This document shows positions 8,023-13,864 of a DNA stretch of 13,882 nt, in pieces; the first letter of the stretch is position 1; every line of letters begins with the position of its first letter. Under the pieces are notes generated by a model. The model did no database searches. It was not told where the DNA came from and was given only the letters and a program-made list of their open reading frames with translations. The position numbers and the translations under genes are program-made. This DNA comes from Nonlabens sp. (GTDB lineage Bacteria > Bacteroidota > Bacteroidia > Flavobacteriales > Flavobacteriaceae): assembly GCA_023301395.1 (NCBI GenBank), contig JALZUY010000252.1, forward strand, positions 1 to 13,882, read 5' to 3'.

Positions 8023-8038
8023 CGCTTTCGCGAAAGCG
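8023..8038. repeat. Dispersed palindrome CGCTTTCGCGAAAGCG (copy 2)
   Basis: A perfect 16-base palindrome sits in the 50-base sufA-sufB gap, with the same core as the copy at 5270-5283. As RNA it could form a GC-rich stem, which might modulate sufB expression relative to sufA; this is speculative. Confidence 0.65.
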
Positions 8039-8056
8039 TAATAACAATTACTCAGT

Positions 8057-8386
8057 TTATAGAGAAAAGCTTTCTCCACATCCACAAGTCCTCTGCGCGT
8101 TTGGATTATTAAACACAAATCCTTTTCCATTCAATCCACCGCTAAATTCTAGCGTAGTCCCAACGAGATATAAAAAGCTCTTTTTATCTACAACGATGCG
8201 CACATCGTTTGCTTCAAAAACTTTATCTGTGCCTGTAGTCGATTTATCAAAAGTGAGGTCATAAGATAATCCACTGCATCCACCACTTTTCACGCCTACA
8301 CGCACATAATCGTCACCTATGGCAAAACCTTCCTCACTCATTAAAACAGCGAGCTTTGTTTTGGCCGTATCTGATACATTTATCAT
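8057..8386 (-). CDS. sufA: A-type Fe-S cluster carrier (SufA/IscA/ErpA-like)
   Basis: The protein has 109 residues from the ATG at 8386. It has the HesB/IscA fold with all three cluster-binding cysteines: Cys37 in GGCSGLSYDL, and Cys101 and Cys103 in TCGCGESF. It accepts Fe-S clusters from the SufBCD scaffold and passes them to apo-proteins. The frame stays open to 8500. I reject that longer start because the extra 38 residues are not family-like and the -7 box TATATTTG (8416-8423) lies within them. First gene of the suf operon, 50 bases before sufB, and divergent from thiL. Confidence 0.92.
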   Translation of the reverse strand: MINVSDTAKTKLAVLMSEEGFAIGDDYVRVGVKSGGCSGLSYDLTFDKSTTGTDKVFEANDVRIVVDKKSFLYLVGTTLEFSGGLNGKGFVFNNPNAQRTCGCGESFSL

Positions 8387-8415
8387 ATGCTTAAATTCCT
8401 TATTTATAATAGCTA

Positions 8416-8423
8416 CAAATATA
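8416..8423 (-). promoter_or_regulatory. -7 promoter box of the suf operon
   Basis: On the minus strand this reads TATATTTG, an exact match to TAnnTTTG, 29 bases upstream of the sufA ATG at 8386. It supports the short sufA start and gives a leader of roughly 20-25 bases. No clear -33 element was found. Confidence 0.5.
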
Positions 8424-8542
8424 CAACAGCGATTTTTGAACATAACTGTAATCAATTTATAAAACGCATGATTGCATGCACATTCTCTATAGTTTAACAA
8501 TTCTTTAAAGATTAAAACGATAAACCTAGCATTTACAATAGC

Positions 8543-8564
8543 TTACAATGGGAAATCATTGTAA
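8543..8564. promoter_or_regulatory. Candidate operator: inverted repeat over the thiL promoter
   Basis: TTACAATG (8543-8550) and CATTGTAA (8557-8564) are perfect 8-base inverted arms with a 6-base spacer. The right arm shares its last three bases with the thiL -7 box, so a bound dimeric regulator would block that promoter. The cognate regulator is unknown. Confidence 0.5.
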
Positions 8565-8569
8565 TTTTG
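8562..8569 (+). promoter_or_regulatory. -7 promoter box of thiL (leaderless or nearly so)
   Basis: TAATTTTG matches TAnnTTTG exactly and ends only 4 bases before the thiL ATG at 8574. With a transcription start a few bases downstream of the box, the mRNA would begin at or next to the start codon, leaving no room for a ribosome-binding site. Confidence 0.55.
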
Positions 8570-8573
8570 CAGC

Positions 8574-9617
8574 ATGATAGAAGATAAAAATCAACAACGC
8601 ACATCAATTGAAAACCTAGGCGAGTTTGGCCTAATTGAGCACATCACAAATAATGTGGAATTGACTCAAGATTCTACAAATAAAGGAATAGGCGATGATG
8701 CGGCCGTTATTAAACATGATGGATCTACTGTGGTAACTACAGATATGCTCGTGGAAGGAATTCACTTTGACCTGAGTTATGTGCCGTTGAAACATCTAGG
8801 TTATAAAGCGGTGATGGTTAATTTATCTGATATTTATGCTATGAATGCTGTTGCGACTCAAATTACAGTTTCAATTGCTATATCTAATCGTTTCCCTGTT
8901 GAGGCTGTTGAGGAATTATATGATGGTATTAAACTAGCTTGTAAAATCTACAACGTTGATTTAATAGGTGGAGATACTACAGCTTCTCAAACAGGTTTAG
9001 TAATTTCAATAACTGCGATAGGTGAACAAAAAGCTGAAGATATTGTTTACAGATCAGGTGCTGGTGATGGAGATTTACTTGTTGTAACTGGAGATGTAGG
9101 AGCTGCTTACATGGGATTACAAATCCTAGAACGTGAAAAAGCAGTTTATAAAGCAAATCCAGGCAGTCAACCCGATATTGAAGCCTACAGTTATTTACTA
9201 GAAAGACAACTAAAGCCCGAGGCTCGCAAGGATCTCTCAAAATTACTTACAGATCTAGAGGTTAAGCCTACCAGTATGATTGATTTATCAGACGGCTTAA
9301 GCTCTGAGATTATTCATTTATGCAAGCATTCTGAAATAGGAATGAAACTCTATGAAGAAAAAATTCCACTAGATCCAACGGTAATCACAGCTTGTGAAGA
9401 ATTCAATCTTGATAGCACTACAATCGCTCTAAGCGGTGGCGAGGATTATGAAATATTATTTACAGTAAAACAAGAAGATTTCCCTAAGATAAAAGCAAAT
9501 CCTAGTTTAACTATTATAGGTCATGCAGTTCCTCAAAATGAAGGGATTCACCTAATTACTCGTTCTGGAGAACAAGTTGCTATTAAAGCAATGGGATGGA
9601 ATAGTTTTAAAGACTAA
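8574..9617 (+). CDS. thiL: Thiamine-monophosphate kinase ThiL
   Basis: ThiL phosphorylates thiamine monophosphate with ATP to thiamine diphosphate, the last step of cofactor synthesis, in the cytoplasm. The protein has 347 residues, normal for the family (PurM/AIR synthase-like fold). Visible motifs are GIGDDAAV (38-45, metal/ATP aspartates 41-42), TTDMLVEGIHFDL (55-67), NLSDIYAMNA (83-92), a central DLIGGDTTAS, then DLSDGLSSEIIHL and the C-terminal SGGEDYEILFTV. It starts at the ATG just after the -7 box; no TPP riboswitch is visible or would fit. It is divergent from the suf operon, and its stop overlaps that of the zinc-ribbon gene on the other strand. Very likely functional. Confidence 0.95.
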   Translation: MIEDKNQQRTSIENLGEFGLIEHITNNVELTQDSTNKGIGDDAAVIKHDGSTVVTTDMLVEGIHFDLSYVPLKHLGYKAVMVNLSDIYAMNAVATQITVSIAISNRFPVEAVEELYDGIKLACKIYNVDLIGGDTTASQTGLVISITAIGEQKAEDIVYRSGAGDGDLLVVTGDVGAAYMGLQILEREKAVYKANPGSQPDIEAYSYLLERQLKPEARKDLSKLLTDLEVKPTSMIDLSDGLSSEIIHLCKHSEIGMKLYEEKIPLDPTVITACEEFNLDSTTIALSGGEDYEILFTVKQEDFPKIKANPSLTIIGHAVPQNEGIHLITRSGEQVAIKAMGWNSFKD

Positions 9618-9853
9618 AGACTTAATTCTCTACGGTTCTTTTTTATCGCAAGTTGATTAAGAGCGCGATTTATACGTGAGTATTGATCACTTAATGGAAC
9701 CAATTTTCCATAAATGTTAGTAGTCATTTGTTTACCGCATTTTGTGCAACACATTTCTTGAACGCGTTCATTAACTTGGTGAGTGACTTTTAAATTATGG
9801 CCAGTAAAACTACAAATTGCAGCGGCTTTGATAGGGGAAAAATTATTTGACAT
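9614..9853 (-). CDS. Small zinc-ribbon protein (DUF1660-like)
   Basis: The protein has 79 residues from the ATG at 9853 (MSNNFSPIKA); an upstream in-frame ATG at 9874 would add seven residues. Likely Zn ligands are Cys14 and His19 (CSFTGH) with Cys36 and Cys39 (CTKCG). The rest is basic and helical (YSRINRALNQLAIKKNRREL). Similar small zinc-ribbon proteins of unknown function are widespread in flavobacteria and somewhat resemble phage DUF1660 proteins. No catalytic motif is seen. The gene converges on thiL, and the two stop codons overlap by four bases (9614-9617), so there is no room for an intergenic terminator. The final residues are therefore constrained on both strands. Confidence 0.6.
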   Translation of the reverse strand: MSNNFSPIKAAAICSFTGHNLKVTHQVNERVQEMCCTKCGKQMTTNIYGKLVPLSDQYSRINRALNQLAIKKNRRELSL

Positions 9854-9924
9854 TGAGCCTGTGATTGGATACAAACTTGATTTATATCGATTTAACGATA
9901 GCTAATGTAAATTAAGTTTTAAAT

Positions 9925-9936
9925 TTTATCGATAAA
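9925..9936. other. Palindrome TTTATCGATAAA upstream of the zinc-ribbon gene
   Basis: A perfect 12-base palindrome about 72 bases before the ATG at 9853 and just past the hydrolase stop. A second ATCGAT lies around 9885-9890. It could be a regulator site, but AT-rich palindromes of this size also arise by chance. Confidence 0.25.
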
Positions 9937-9945
9937 TAGTCTTTA

Positions 9946-10689
9946 TTATTCGATGAAATACAGTTTTTTTAATACTTCTATTGAGTGAGTAAGCAATAAC
10001 ATATGTCCACCATCGAGTTCTTCACCTTCAAAGTCAAGATGACTCAGCTCCTTTTCAATGAGCGATTTATCAATAACAGTATCTCGGTTTCCATATAAAT
10101 ATTGGACGGGAAAATCAACGACTAGTTCTTGCGATGGTCTATCTCGCATCGCTCTCAACGCCGCAAGTACACTTTCTAAGGTCATCGATTTCCCTAACTC
10201 TTTCATAATTTCAATGATGACTGCATGTGTTTCATGTTCCTTCTTAGTAAACAGATTATTAATTGCCATAGAAACATAGGCATTTTGAAATCTATCTATA
10301 AGTTGGATTGCGCGATTACGCATTTGTTTACGAGCTGGCAAATCAGCACTAGCAATACTATTTATTAAATTTAAAGAATGAAGTTGTTTGGGATACGCTT
10401 TCGCAAAAGCTGCTCCTACATAACCGCCCATGCTATGACCTACAAAATGAACTTTTTCAATAACATTTTGTTCCAAGTATTGTGAAATTTCCAAAGATAA
10501 ATCTACTATAGAATACTCTTCAATTGATGGAGATTCTCCATGACCAGGTAGTTCTACATATAAAATATCAAATTGACTTTCCAGCATTGGAACCATAGAA
10601 TCCCATTGACTTTTACTACCTAAAAAGCCATGTAAAAGCAATACAACGGGCTTATTTGTAGGTTGAAAATAGTAAGTCATTTTGTTCAT
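9946..10689 (-). CDS. Alpha/beta hydrolase (MenH-like fold)
   Basis: The protein has 247 residues from the ATG at 10689 (244 from the ATG at 10680; the two cannot be separated). The alpha/beta-hydrolase core is complete: oxyanion-hole LLLHGFLGS, LYVELPGHGES, nucleophile elbow GHSMGGYVGAAFA (catalytic Ser about 86), acid Asp in YLYGNRDTVID, and His in GGHMLLLTH. It resembles MenH and similar esterases, but no other menaquinone gene is nearby, so the substrate is open. The frame runs on to 10761, but that extension enters the inverted repeat at 10744-10771 and is not family-like. A degenerate copy of the dispersed palindrome (10396-10410) lies inside the gene. Divergent from the TetR gene, which may regulate it (inference). 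Confidence 0.82.
   Translation of the reverse strand: MNKMTYYFQPTNKPVVLLLHGFLGSKSQWDSMVPMLESQFDILYVELPGHGESPSIEEYSIVDLSLEISQYLEQNVIEKVHFVGHSMGGYVGAAFAKAYPKQLHSLNLINSIASADLPARKQMRNRAIQLIDRFQNAYVSMAINNLFTKKEHETHAVIIEIMKELGKSMTLESVLAALRAMRDRPSQELVVDFPVQYLYGNRDTVIDKSLIEKELSHLDFEGEELDGGHMLLLTHSIEVLKKLYFIE
10396..10410. repeat. Degenerate dispersed palindrome inside the hydrolase gene
   Basis: CGCTTTCGCAAAAGC matches the first 15 bases of CGCTTTCGCGAAAGCG with one mismatch. It encodes part of the AFAKAYPK segment. It may be a decayed insertion of the same repeat or chance. Confidence 0.4.
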
Positions 10690-10743
10690 GATGGCAAGAT
10701 AATATCTAGGATGAATGTTCTCGTGAAAATTTATTGATTTTAT

Positions 10744-10771
10744 ATAAGTAATCTGAAACAAGATTACTTAT
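10744..10771. promoter_or_regulatory. Candidate operator: perfect 11-base inverted repeat
   Basis: ATAAGTAATCT (10744-10754) and AGATTACTTAT (10761-10771) are perfect inverted arms with spacer GAAACA. The site lies 55-82 bases upstream of the hydrolase start, in the region divergent from the TetR gene. The length and symmetry suit a dimeric repressor. No T-run follows on either strand, so a terminator is less likely. Confidence 0.55.
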
Positions 10772-10849
10772 TAGATAATTAAACCTCATATTCATCTAAT
10801 CTGTAAGTAGTTCATAACTCTGTGAAAATCTGACTTTGACATACTCATA

Positions 10850-10880
10850 AAAACAAAATACCAAGTGGTATCTTTGTTTT
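10850..10880. promoter_or_regulatory. Candidate TetR operator overlapping its own promoter
   Basis: The nested symmetry is AAAACAAA (10850-10857), ATACCA (10858-10863), AG, TGGTAT (10866-10871), one extra C, and TTTGTTTT (10873-10880). It covers the TetR -7 box (10869-10876) and ends directly at the TetR start. This is the classic position for autorepression by a TetR protein. Confidence 0.6.
10869..10876 (+). promoter_or_regulatory. -7 promoter box of the TetR gene (near-leaderless)
   Basis: TATCTTTG is an exact TAnnTTTG match ending 5 bases before the ATG at 10882, so the transcript has almost no leader. A TTTG at 10835-10838 is too far upstream for an ideal -33 spacing. Confidence 0.5.
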
Positions 10881-10881
10881 T

Positions 10882-11472
10882 ATGAGAAATCCACAGTTAA
10901 CTAAAGAGGTTATTATTAAACACAGTGCTGATCTTTTTAACTCTAGAGGTTATAAAGCAACATCACTCAGTGATATTACTACAGCAACTGGTTTTACTAA
11001 AGGAGCCATTTACAAGCACTTTAAAAATAAAGAAGATCTAGAGCAACAAGCACTGCGCAGTTTGAGTAAACAAATGTTTGATATTCTTAATACAGACATT
11101 AAAGCAGCCGTAGGTTCTCAATCCAAACTAGAGGTCGTTTTCAGTTTTTTTGAAAATTATTTGGAGAATCCGCCATATTCTGGTGGTTGTCCTTTAATGA
11201 ATAGTGCTTGTGAAAGTGATGATCTAGACGCTGGTTTAAGACAACAATCTTTTGGAATGTTAGTGACTTTTAAAACGACCATCAAAAGAATATTTGACAA
11301 CGGCATTAAAAAAGGTCAACTCAAAAAAACTACCGATTCTGATGAACTCACTTATGTTTTTATCGCTACACTAGAAGGCGCCATAATGATGAGTAAACTA
11401 GAACGTAATAATGAGGCGTTGAAAAAATGCGTTTCTTATTTACGGAAAGTGATTGATGGGATAATGGAATAA
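10882..11472 (+). CDS. TetR/AcrR-family transcriptional repressor
   Basis: The protein has 196 residues, normal for the family. The N-terminal DNA-binding domain (about 8-60) shows IIKHSADLFNSRGYKATSLS, DITTATGFTKGAIYKHFKNK and EDLEQQAL, with the recognition helix at TKGAIYKHF. The C-terminal ligand/dimer domain contains PPYSGGCPLMNSACESDD, a GGCPLMN pattern I associate with YxaF/LmrA-like members, then helical sequence to the end. The ligand cannot be told from sequence. It sits divergent from the alpha/beta hydrolase, and the palindrome over its own -7 box suggests autoregulation. Transcription ends at the strong hairpin 11591-11624. Confidence 0.9.
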   Translation: MRNPQLTKEVIIKHSADLFNSRGYKATSLSDITTATGFTKGAIYKHFKNKEDLEQQALRSLSKQMFDILNTDIKAAVGSQSKLEVVFSFFENYLENPPYSGGCPLMNSACESDDLDAGLRQQSFGMLVTFKTTIKRIFDNGIKKGQLKKTTDSDELTYVFIATLEGAIMMSKLERNNEALKKCVSYLRKVIDGIME

Positions 11473-11590
11473 CACTTCAAACCATTTAACCTTTGTAATA
11501 ATAAAGGTCATAGGAAACCCTACCTAAGATTAAAAATAGGTCACGACTACACTCGGCCATACATATATTAAACAAAAACTATAAATAACA

Positions 11591-11624
11591 AAAACCCCAA
11601 AGCTTTTAAAAGTTTTGGGGTTTT
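11591..11624. terminator. Bidirectional intrinsic terminator
   Basis: AAAACCCCAAAGCTTTT (11591-11607) and AAAAGTTTTGGGGTTTT (11608-11624) pair over 17 positions with one mismatch, flanked by A-runs and T-runs. It lies between the convergent TetR gene and the lipoprotein gene and can serve both strands. The remaining gap 11473-11590 holds no gene that I can see. Confidence 0.88.
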
Positions 11625-11643
11625 ATATGAAGGGTTTAAAATT

Positions 11644-12060
11644 TTACTTCAACAAATCTTCAGCCTCATCGATGACCTTTAAAGTTCTTACTTTAAGCTC
11701 TTCTATTTCATCATATTCTTCTTGAAGAATATTCAATTGTTGTTGCATTACCTCAGGATCTGTAGGAAGTTGAAATTCATAAGGAAACTTCTCAGAATAG
11801 TCATGCATCCAGGTCATCATATCATCGTGCGCTTTTTGAAGTTCGCCTTTTTTTGACATCATAACATCAGCATTTGTGGAATCCATTTTTGCACTCAATT
11901 GATTACTCAAGTCCATTAAATCTCCCATTTTAGGCATAATCACATCATGCGCTTCCATGGATTCTTGTTTTAAATTTTCAAAAGCGACTTTTTGTTCTTG
12001 TAGTTCTTCATTACAAGAAACTAAAAGAACTAATAATACTAATGTCCAAAGTGATTTCAT
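11644..12060 (-). CDS. Acidic helical lipoprotein
   Basis: The protein has 138 residues. It starts with a lipoprotein signal, MKSLWTLVLLVLLVSC, with Cys16 lipidated and acidic residues directly after it (NEELQEQ), which in Bacteroidota can favour outer-membrane surface export. The mature part is predicted to be almost wholly helical or coiled coil, rich in Met, Asp, Glu and Lys (AHDVIMPKMGDLMDLSNQLS; KAHDDMMTWMHDYSEKF). It contains paired His/Met residues that could bind metal, though this is not shown. Comparable flavobacterial proteins are usually left as hypothetical lipoproteins. It is the last gene of the cluster, 11 bases after the Met-rich outer-membrane gene, and is closed by the terminator at 11591-11624. 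Confidence 0.7.
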   Translation of the reverse strand: MKSLWTLVLLVLLVSCNEELQEQKVAFENLKQESMEAHDVIMPKMGDLMDLSNQLSAKMDSTNADVMMSKKGELQKAHDDMMTWMHDYSEKFPYEFQLPTDPEVMQQQLNILQEEYDEIEELKVRTLKVIDEAEDLLK

Positions 12061-12071
12061 CTTTTACTTGT

Positions 12072-13115
12072 TTAAAAAGAATATTGTAAGCCTAAAGTGA
12101 TAACATCTTGATTCTTAAGTTGTACACCATTTAGATTCTGTTGTAAAGGTAAGGCATATTCAAATCCCAAACGAGTACCTTTTAATAATTCTGGCGCAGA
12201 AATATTAAATCCAAAACCAGCATTTAATGCGTCATAACCAGAGTTTGAAGTATCTGCAGTAATAACCATTGCAGGATTTAAATCAGGATTAGTTCCTCTA
12301 ATACCGCCTTGTATAAGTCCTTGCAACCTACCAGAAACACTCAACCAGTTAGTTGCACGATATGCAATCCAGTTGTTCCATCCTAGTTGATTCCCTAGTC
12401 TATAATCATTATCATTTTTACTTGAACGGAAAACACCTCTTAATTGAGAACCCCAAGAAAAAGAATCTGACTGACCTAAGTAAGTAACAGCAGTAATGGC
12501 ATCATAAGTACCACTGCCTATTTGCATAGGGTAAGGCAATATCACCTCATTACCCATACTAGCAGGTGTTACATCTTTGTTATCAATAGTTCCGGTAGGT
12601 ATGGACAAACCTATCTGTGCATGCCACTTATGTGAATCTGTATCTATAAATTTATACATCGCAGATACGGATAGATCTCCAAAACCAGAAGATTCTGTAG
12701 TAAACATTCCGCCCATAGCGGTCAAATGGTCCATGGTCATGTCCATATACATTCCCATAGCCATAAGTGTTAAACGATCAGTAGGCGCATACATAGCTCC
12801 TATCATATGCATATTCATAGGCATCTCAGTAGGCGTTACCATATAATCTCCACCATTAGGCAATAAAACTGATTCATTAGTAACGTCATCATTTGCGCGA
12901 CGCAAATCTTCCATGGTAGTCGTAGAAAAACGATAAGACACCATCCATTCTCCTTTATTATGAGTATGATCTCCCATGACTGAGATAGGTGCATGCCCAT
13001 CTGGTCTGTTCGTTGTATAAGAGGTAGTGTTATTATCTTGAGCAAGCATTAAGGTACTTGCACATAATGCTATAATTAATTGTATTTTTTTCAATGTATT
13101 GAGTTTTGTGACCAT
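12072..13115 (-). CDS. Met/His-rich outer-membrane transporter-like protein
   Basis: The protein has 347 residues with a signal peptide ending near MLAQ|DNN (residue 26). An APISVMGDHTH segment (42-52) and KGEWMVSYRF (54-63) precede a methionine-rich stretch, residues 98-137, with 13 Met (PTEMPMNMHMIGAMYAP, LMAMGMYMDMTMDH). The rest alternates beta strands and ends in aromatic VITLGLQYSF, a typical outer-membrane barrel C-terminus. It resembles the uncharacterised 'transporter' proteins related to the phenol-degradation MetA family that I recall near copper-handling genes. Copper is inferred from the Met/His content and context, not shown. It shares a strand with the Cys protein upstream (57-base gap) and the lipoprotein downstream (11 bases). 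Confidence 0.75.
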   Translation of the reverse strand: MVTKLNTLKKIQLIIALCASTLMLAQDNNTTSYTTNRPDGHAPISVMGDHTHNKGEWMVSYRFSTTTMEDLRRANDDVTNESVLLPNGGDYMVTPTEMPMNMHMIGAMYAPTDRLTLMAMGMYMDMTMDHLTAMGGMFTTESSGFGDLSVSAMYKFIDTDSHKWHAQIGLSIPTGTIDNKDVTPASMGNEVILPYPMQIGSGTYDAITAVTYLGQSDSFSWGSQLRGVFRSSKNDNDYRLGNQLGWNNWIAYRATNWLSVSGRLQGLIQGGIRGTNPDLNPAMVITADTSNSGYDALNAGFGFNISAPELLKGTRLGFEYALPLQQNLNGVQLKNQDVITLGLQYSF

Positions 13116-13142
13116 AGTATGGTCTTAATAAATAAGTAATGT

Positions 13143-13176
13143 TATCGCATTAAAGCGATAGAGAATAAGCGCTTAT
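13143..13176. other. Two adjacent inverted repeats between Cys-protein and Met-rich genes
   Basis: TATCGC (13143-13148) pairs with GCGATA (13155-13160) across a 6-base spacer. Next to it, ATAAGCGCTTAT (13165-13176) is a perfect 12-base palindrome overlapping the stop codon of the upstream Cys-protein gene. No T-run follows. They might be mRNA hairpins or a regulator site. Confidence 0.35.
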
Positions 13177-13574
13177 GTATTATAAACTCGTGGTGGCGGC
13201 TTTGTAACGTCCTGAAATCCTATTTTTAATATATATGAATAGGGCTTATTTCCTCTCTTAACAATAACTTCATAAGATGGAACGATATACAAAACCACAT
13301 CTTGATAATATAACGGACAAAAAGCTTCGATCAACATTGAAATCGCTTGCTCTTTAGAATCCGTTCTGGATTGAGCTTGTTGCATTTTAAGCGTTTTAGC
13401 TAGATAACACTTTCCATCGCAATTAAGCTCTGGTCTATCCGTATTTTTACAATACTGCTCAATAATCATATCAATATTCATCTCATAGTAAGCATAGCAG
13501 CCTACTTGATAAACAGGTCGCAAGCTGAATAGCGTTAATAATATGATACTAAGAACTGACTTGATTTGATTAAT
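13173..13574 (-). CDS. Small exported or membrane Cys protein (NCxGKCYLxK motif)
   Basis: Read from the ATT at 13574 the protein has 133 residues. It has an N-terminal hydrophobic segment (NQIKSVLSIILLTLFSLRP) followed by VYQVGCYAYYEMNIDMI, YCKNTDRPELNCDGKCYLAK and a conserved-looking tail. The NCDGKCYLAK motif with the nearby YC is typical of a flavobacterial family of unknown function; the Cys residues could bind metal or form a disulfide. The TTG at 13523 is the first conventional start but would remove the hydrophobic segment. The -7 box TAAATTTG (13582-13589) ends 7 bases before the ATT, supporting the longer form. It heads the cluster with the Met-rich outer-membrane protein and the lipoprotein. 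Confidence 0.65.
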   Translation of the reverse strand: MNQIKSVLSIILLTLFSLRPVYQVGCYAYYEMNIDMIIEQYCKNTDRPELNCDGKCYLAKTLKMQQAQSRTDSKEQAISMLIEAFCPLYYQDVVLYIVPSYEVIVKRGNKPYSYILKIGFQDVTKPPPRVYNT

Positions 13575-13581
13575 TTTTGCG

Positions 13582-13608
13582 CAAATTTAATACCTAACAC
13601 CTATACAA
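13582..13608 (-). promoter_or_regulatory. Promoter of the Cys-protein/Met-rich cluster
   Basis: On the minus strand, TTG (13606-13608) is followed after 16 bases by TAAATTTG (13582-13589). This is close to the flavobacterial arrangement TTG ... TAnnTTTG. The box is 7 bases from the proposed ATT start. Confidence 0.5.
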
Positions 13609-13630
13609 TAGTTTAAAAATTATAAAGAAT

Positions 13631-13641
13631 ATGGTAACCAT
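13631..13641. promoter_or_regulatory. Small inverted repeat ATGGT-A-ACCAT in a divergent promoter region
   Basis: Perfect 5-base arms around one base, between the divergent Cys-protein and deacetylase promoters and just upstream of the deacetylase -7 box. It is short enough to be chance. Confidence 0.25.
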
Positions 13642-13649
13642 CTTGTGCT

Positions 13650-13657
13650 TAAATTTG
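13650..13657 (+). promoter_or_regulatory. -7 promoter box of the deacetylase-family gene
   Basis: TAAATTTG is an exact TAnnTTTG match. The next ATG (13672) opens only a four-codon frame, and the main coding frame begins at TTG 13683. Confidence 0.45.
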
Positions 13658-13671
13658 AGGTATTATAAATA

Positions 13672-13686
13672 ATGTCGGTTTCTTGA
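13672..13686 (+). other. Four-codon mini-ORF overlapping the deacetylase start
   Basis: ATG TCG GTT TCT TGA encodes MSVS. Its stop TGA overlaps the TTG start of the next frame as TTGA, the geometry of stop-start translational coupling. Alternatively one T is missing from the GGTTTC run; restoring it would give an in-frame ATG reading MSVFLNFPIAFHP. Confidence 0.35.
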
Positions 13687-13864
13687 ATTTCCCTATTGCC
13701 TTTCATCCTATTTACAAACATTCGTTACCAGATGGTCATCGTTTTCCTATGGTAAAATATGAGCTATTACCACAGCAACTTTTATTAGAAGGAACCGCAA
13801 ATCAGACAGATTTTTTTGAGCCCAGTAAACTATGTAGTGATATAGATGTATTGCGTGTTCACAC
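13683..13864 (+). CDS. Histone deacetylase / acetoin-utilisation family protein, N-terminal fragment
   Basis: The frame reads (L/M)NFPIAFHPIYKHSLPDGH, RFPMVKYELLPQQLLLEGT, then DFFEPSKLCSDIDVLRVH, and is cut by the contig end. The HPxYxHxLPDGHRFPMxKY opening and the VLRVH strand are typical of bacterial class II-like histone deacetylase-family proteins, zinc-dependent amidohydrolases that remove acetyl groups from lysine or small amines. The catalytic His/Asp motifs lie further on and are not in the window. The start is uncertain: TTG at 13683, or a frameshifted ATG at 13672. Divergent from the Cys-protein gene. Codons beyond 13864 read into adapter and should be ignored. Confidence 0.72.

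Noticed and set aside
8387..8500. N-terminal extension of SufA
   Set aside because: The added residues do not resemble the family and contain the suf -7 promoter box.
8500..8573. TPP riboswitch upstream of thiL
   Set aside because: No thi-box-like conserved sequence is visible, and the promoter sits 4 bases from the ATG, leaving no leader.
8977..9240. Minus-strand open frame rich in Leu/Gln/His
   Set aside because: It is antisense to thiL; the composition reflects the complement of thiL codons.
10690..10761. N-terminal extension of the alpha/beta hydrolase
   Set aside because: It has no resemblance to hydrolase N-termini and runs into a strong inverted repeat in the promoter region.
12577..12846. 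Plus-strand open frame of 89 codons
   Set aside because: It is antisense to the Met-rich outer-membrane gene, with low-complexity translation and no promoter; a shadow.
1..13864. tRNA, rRNA, CRISPR array, insertion sequence
   Set aside because: No cloverleaf-like, rRNA-like, regularly spaced repeat or transposase sequence was seen on either strand.
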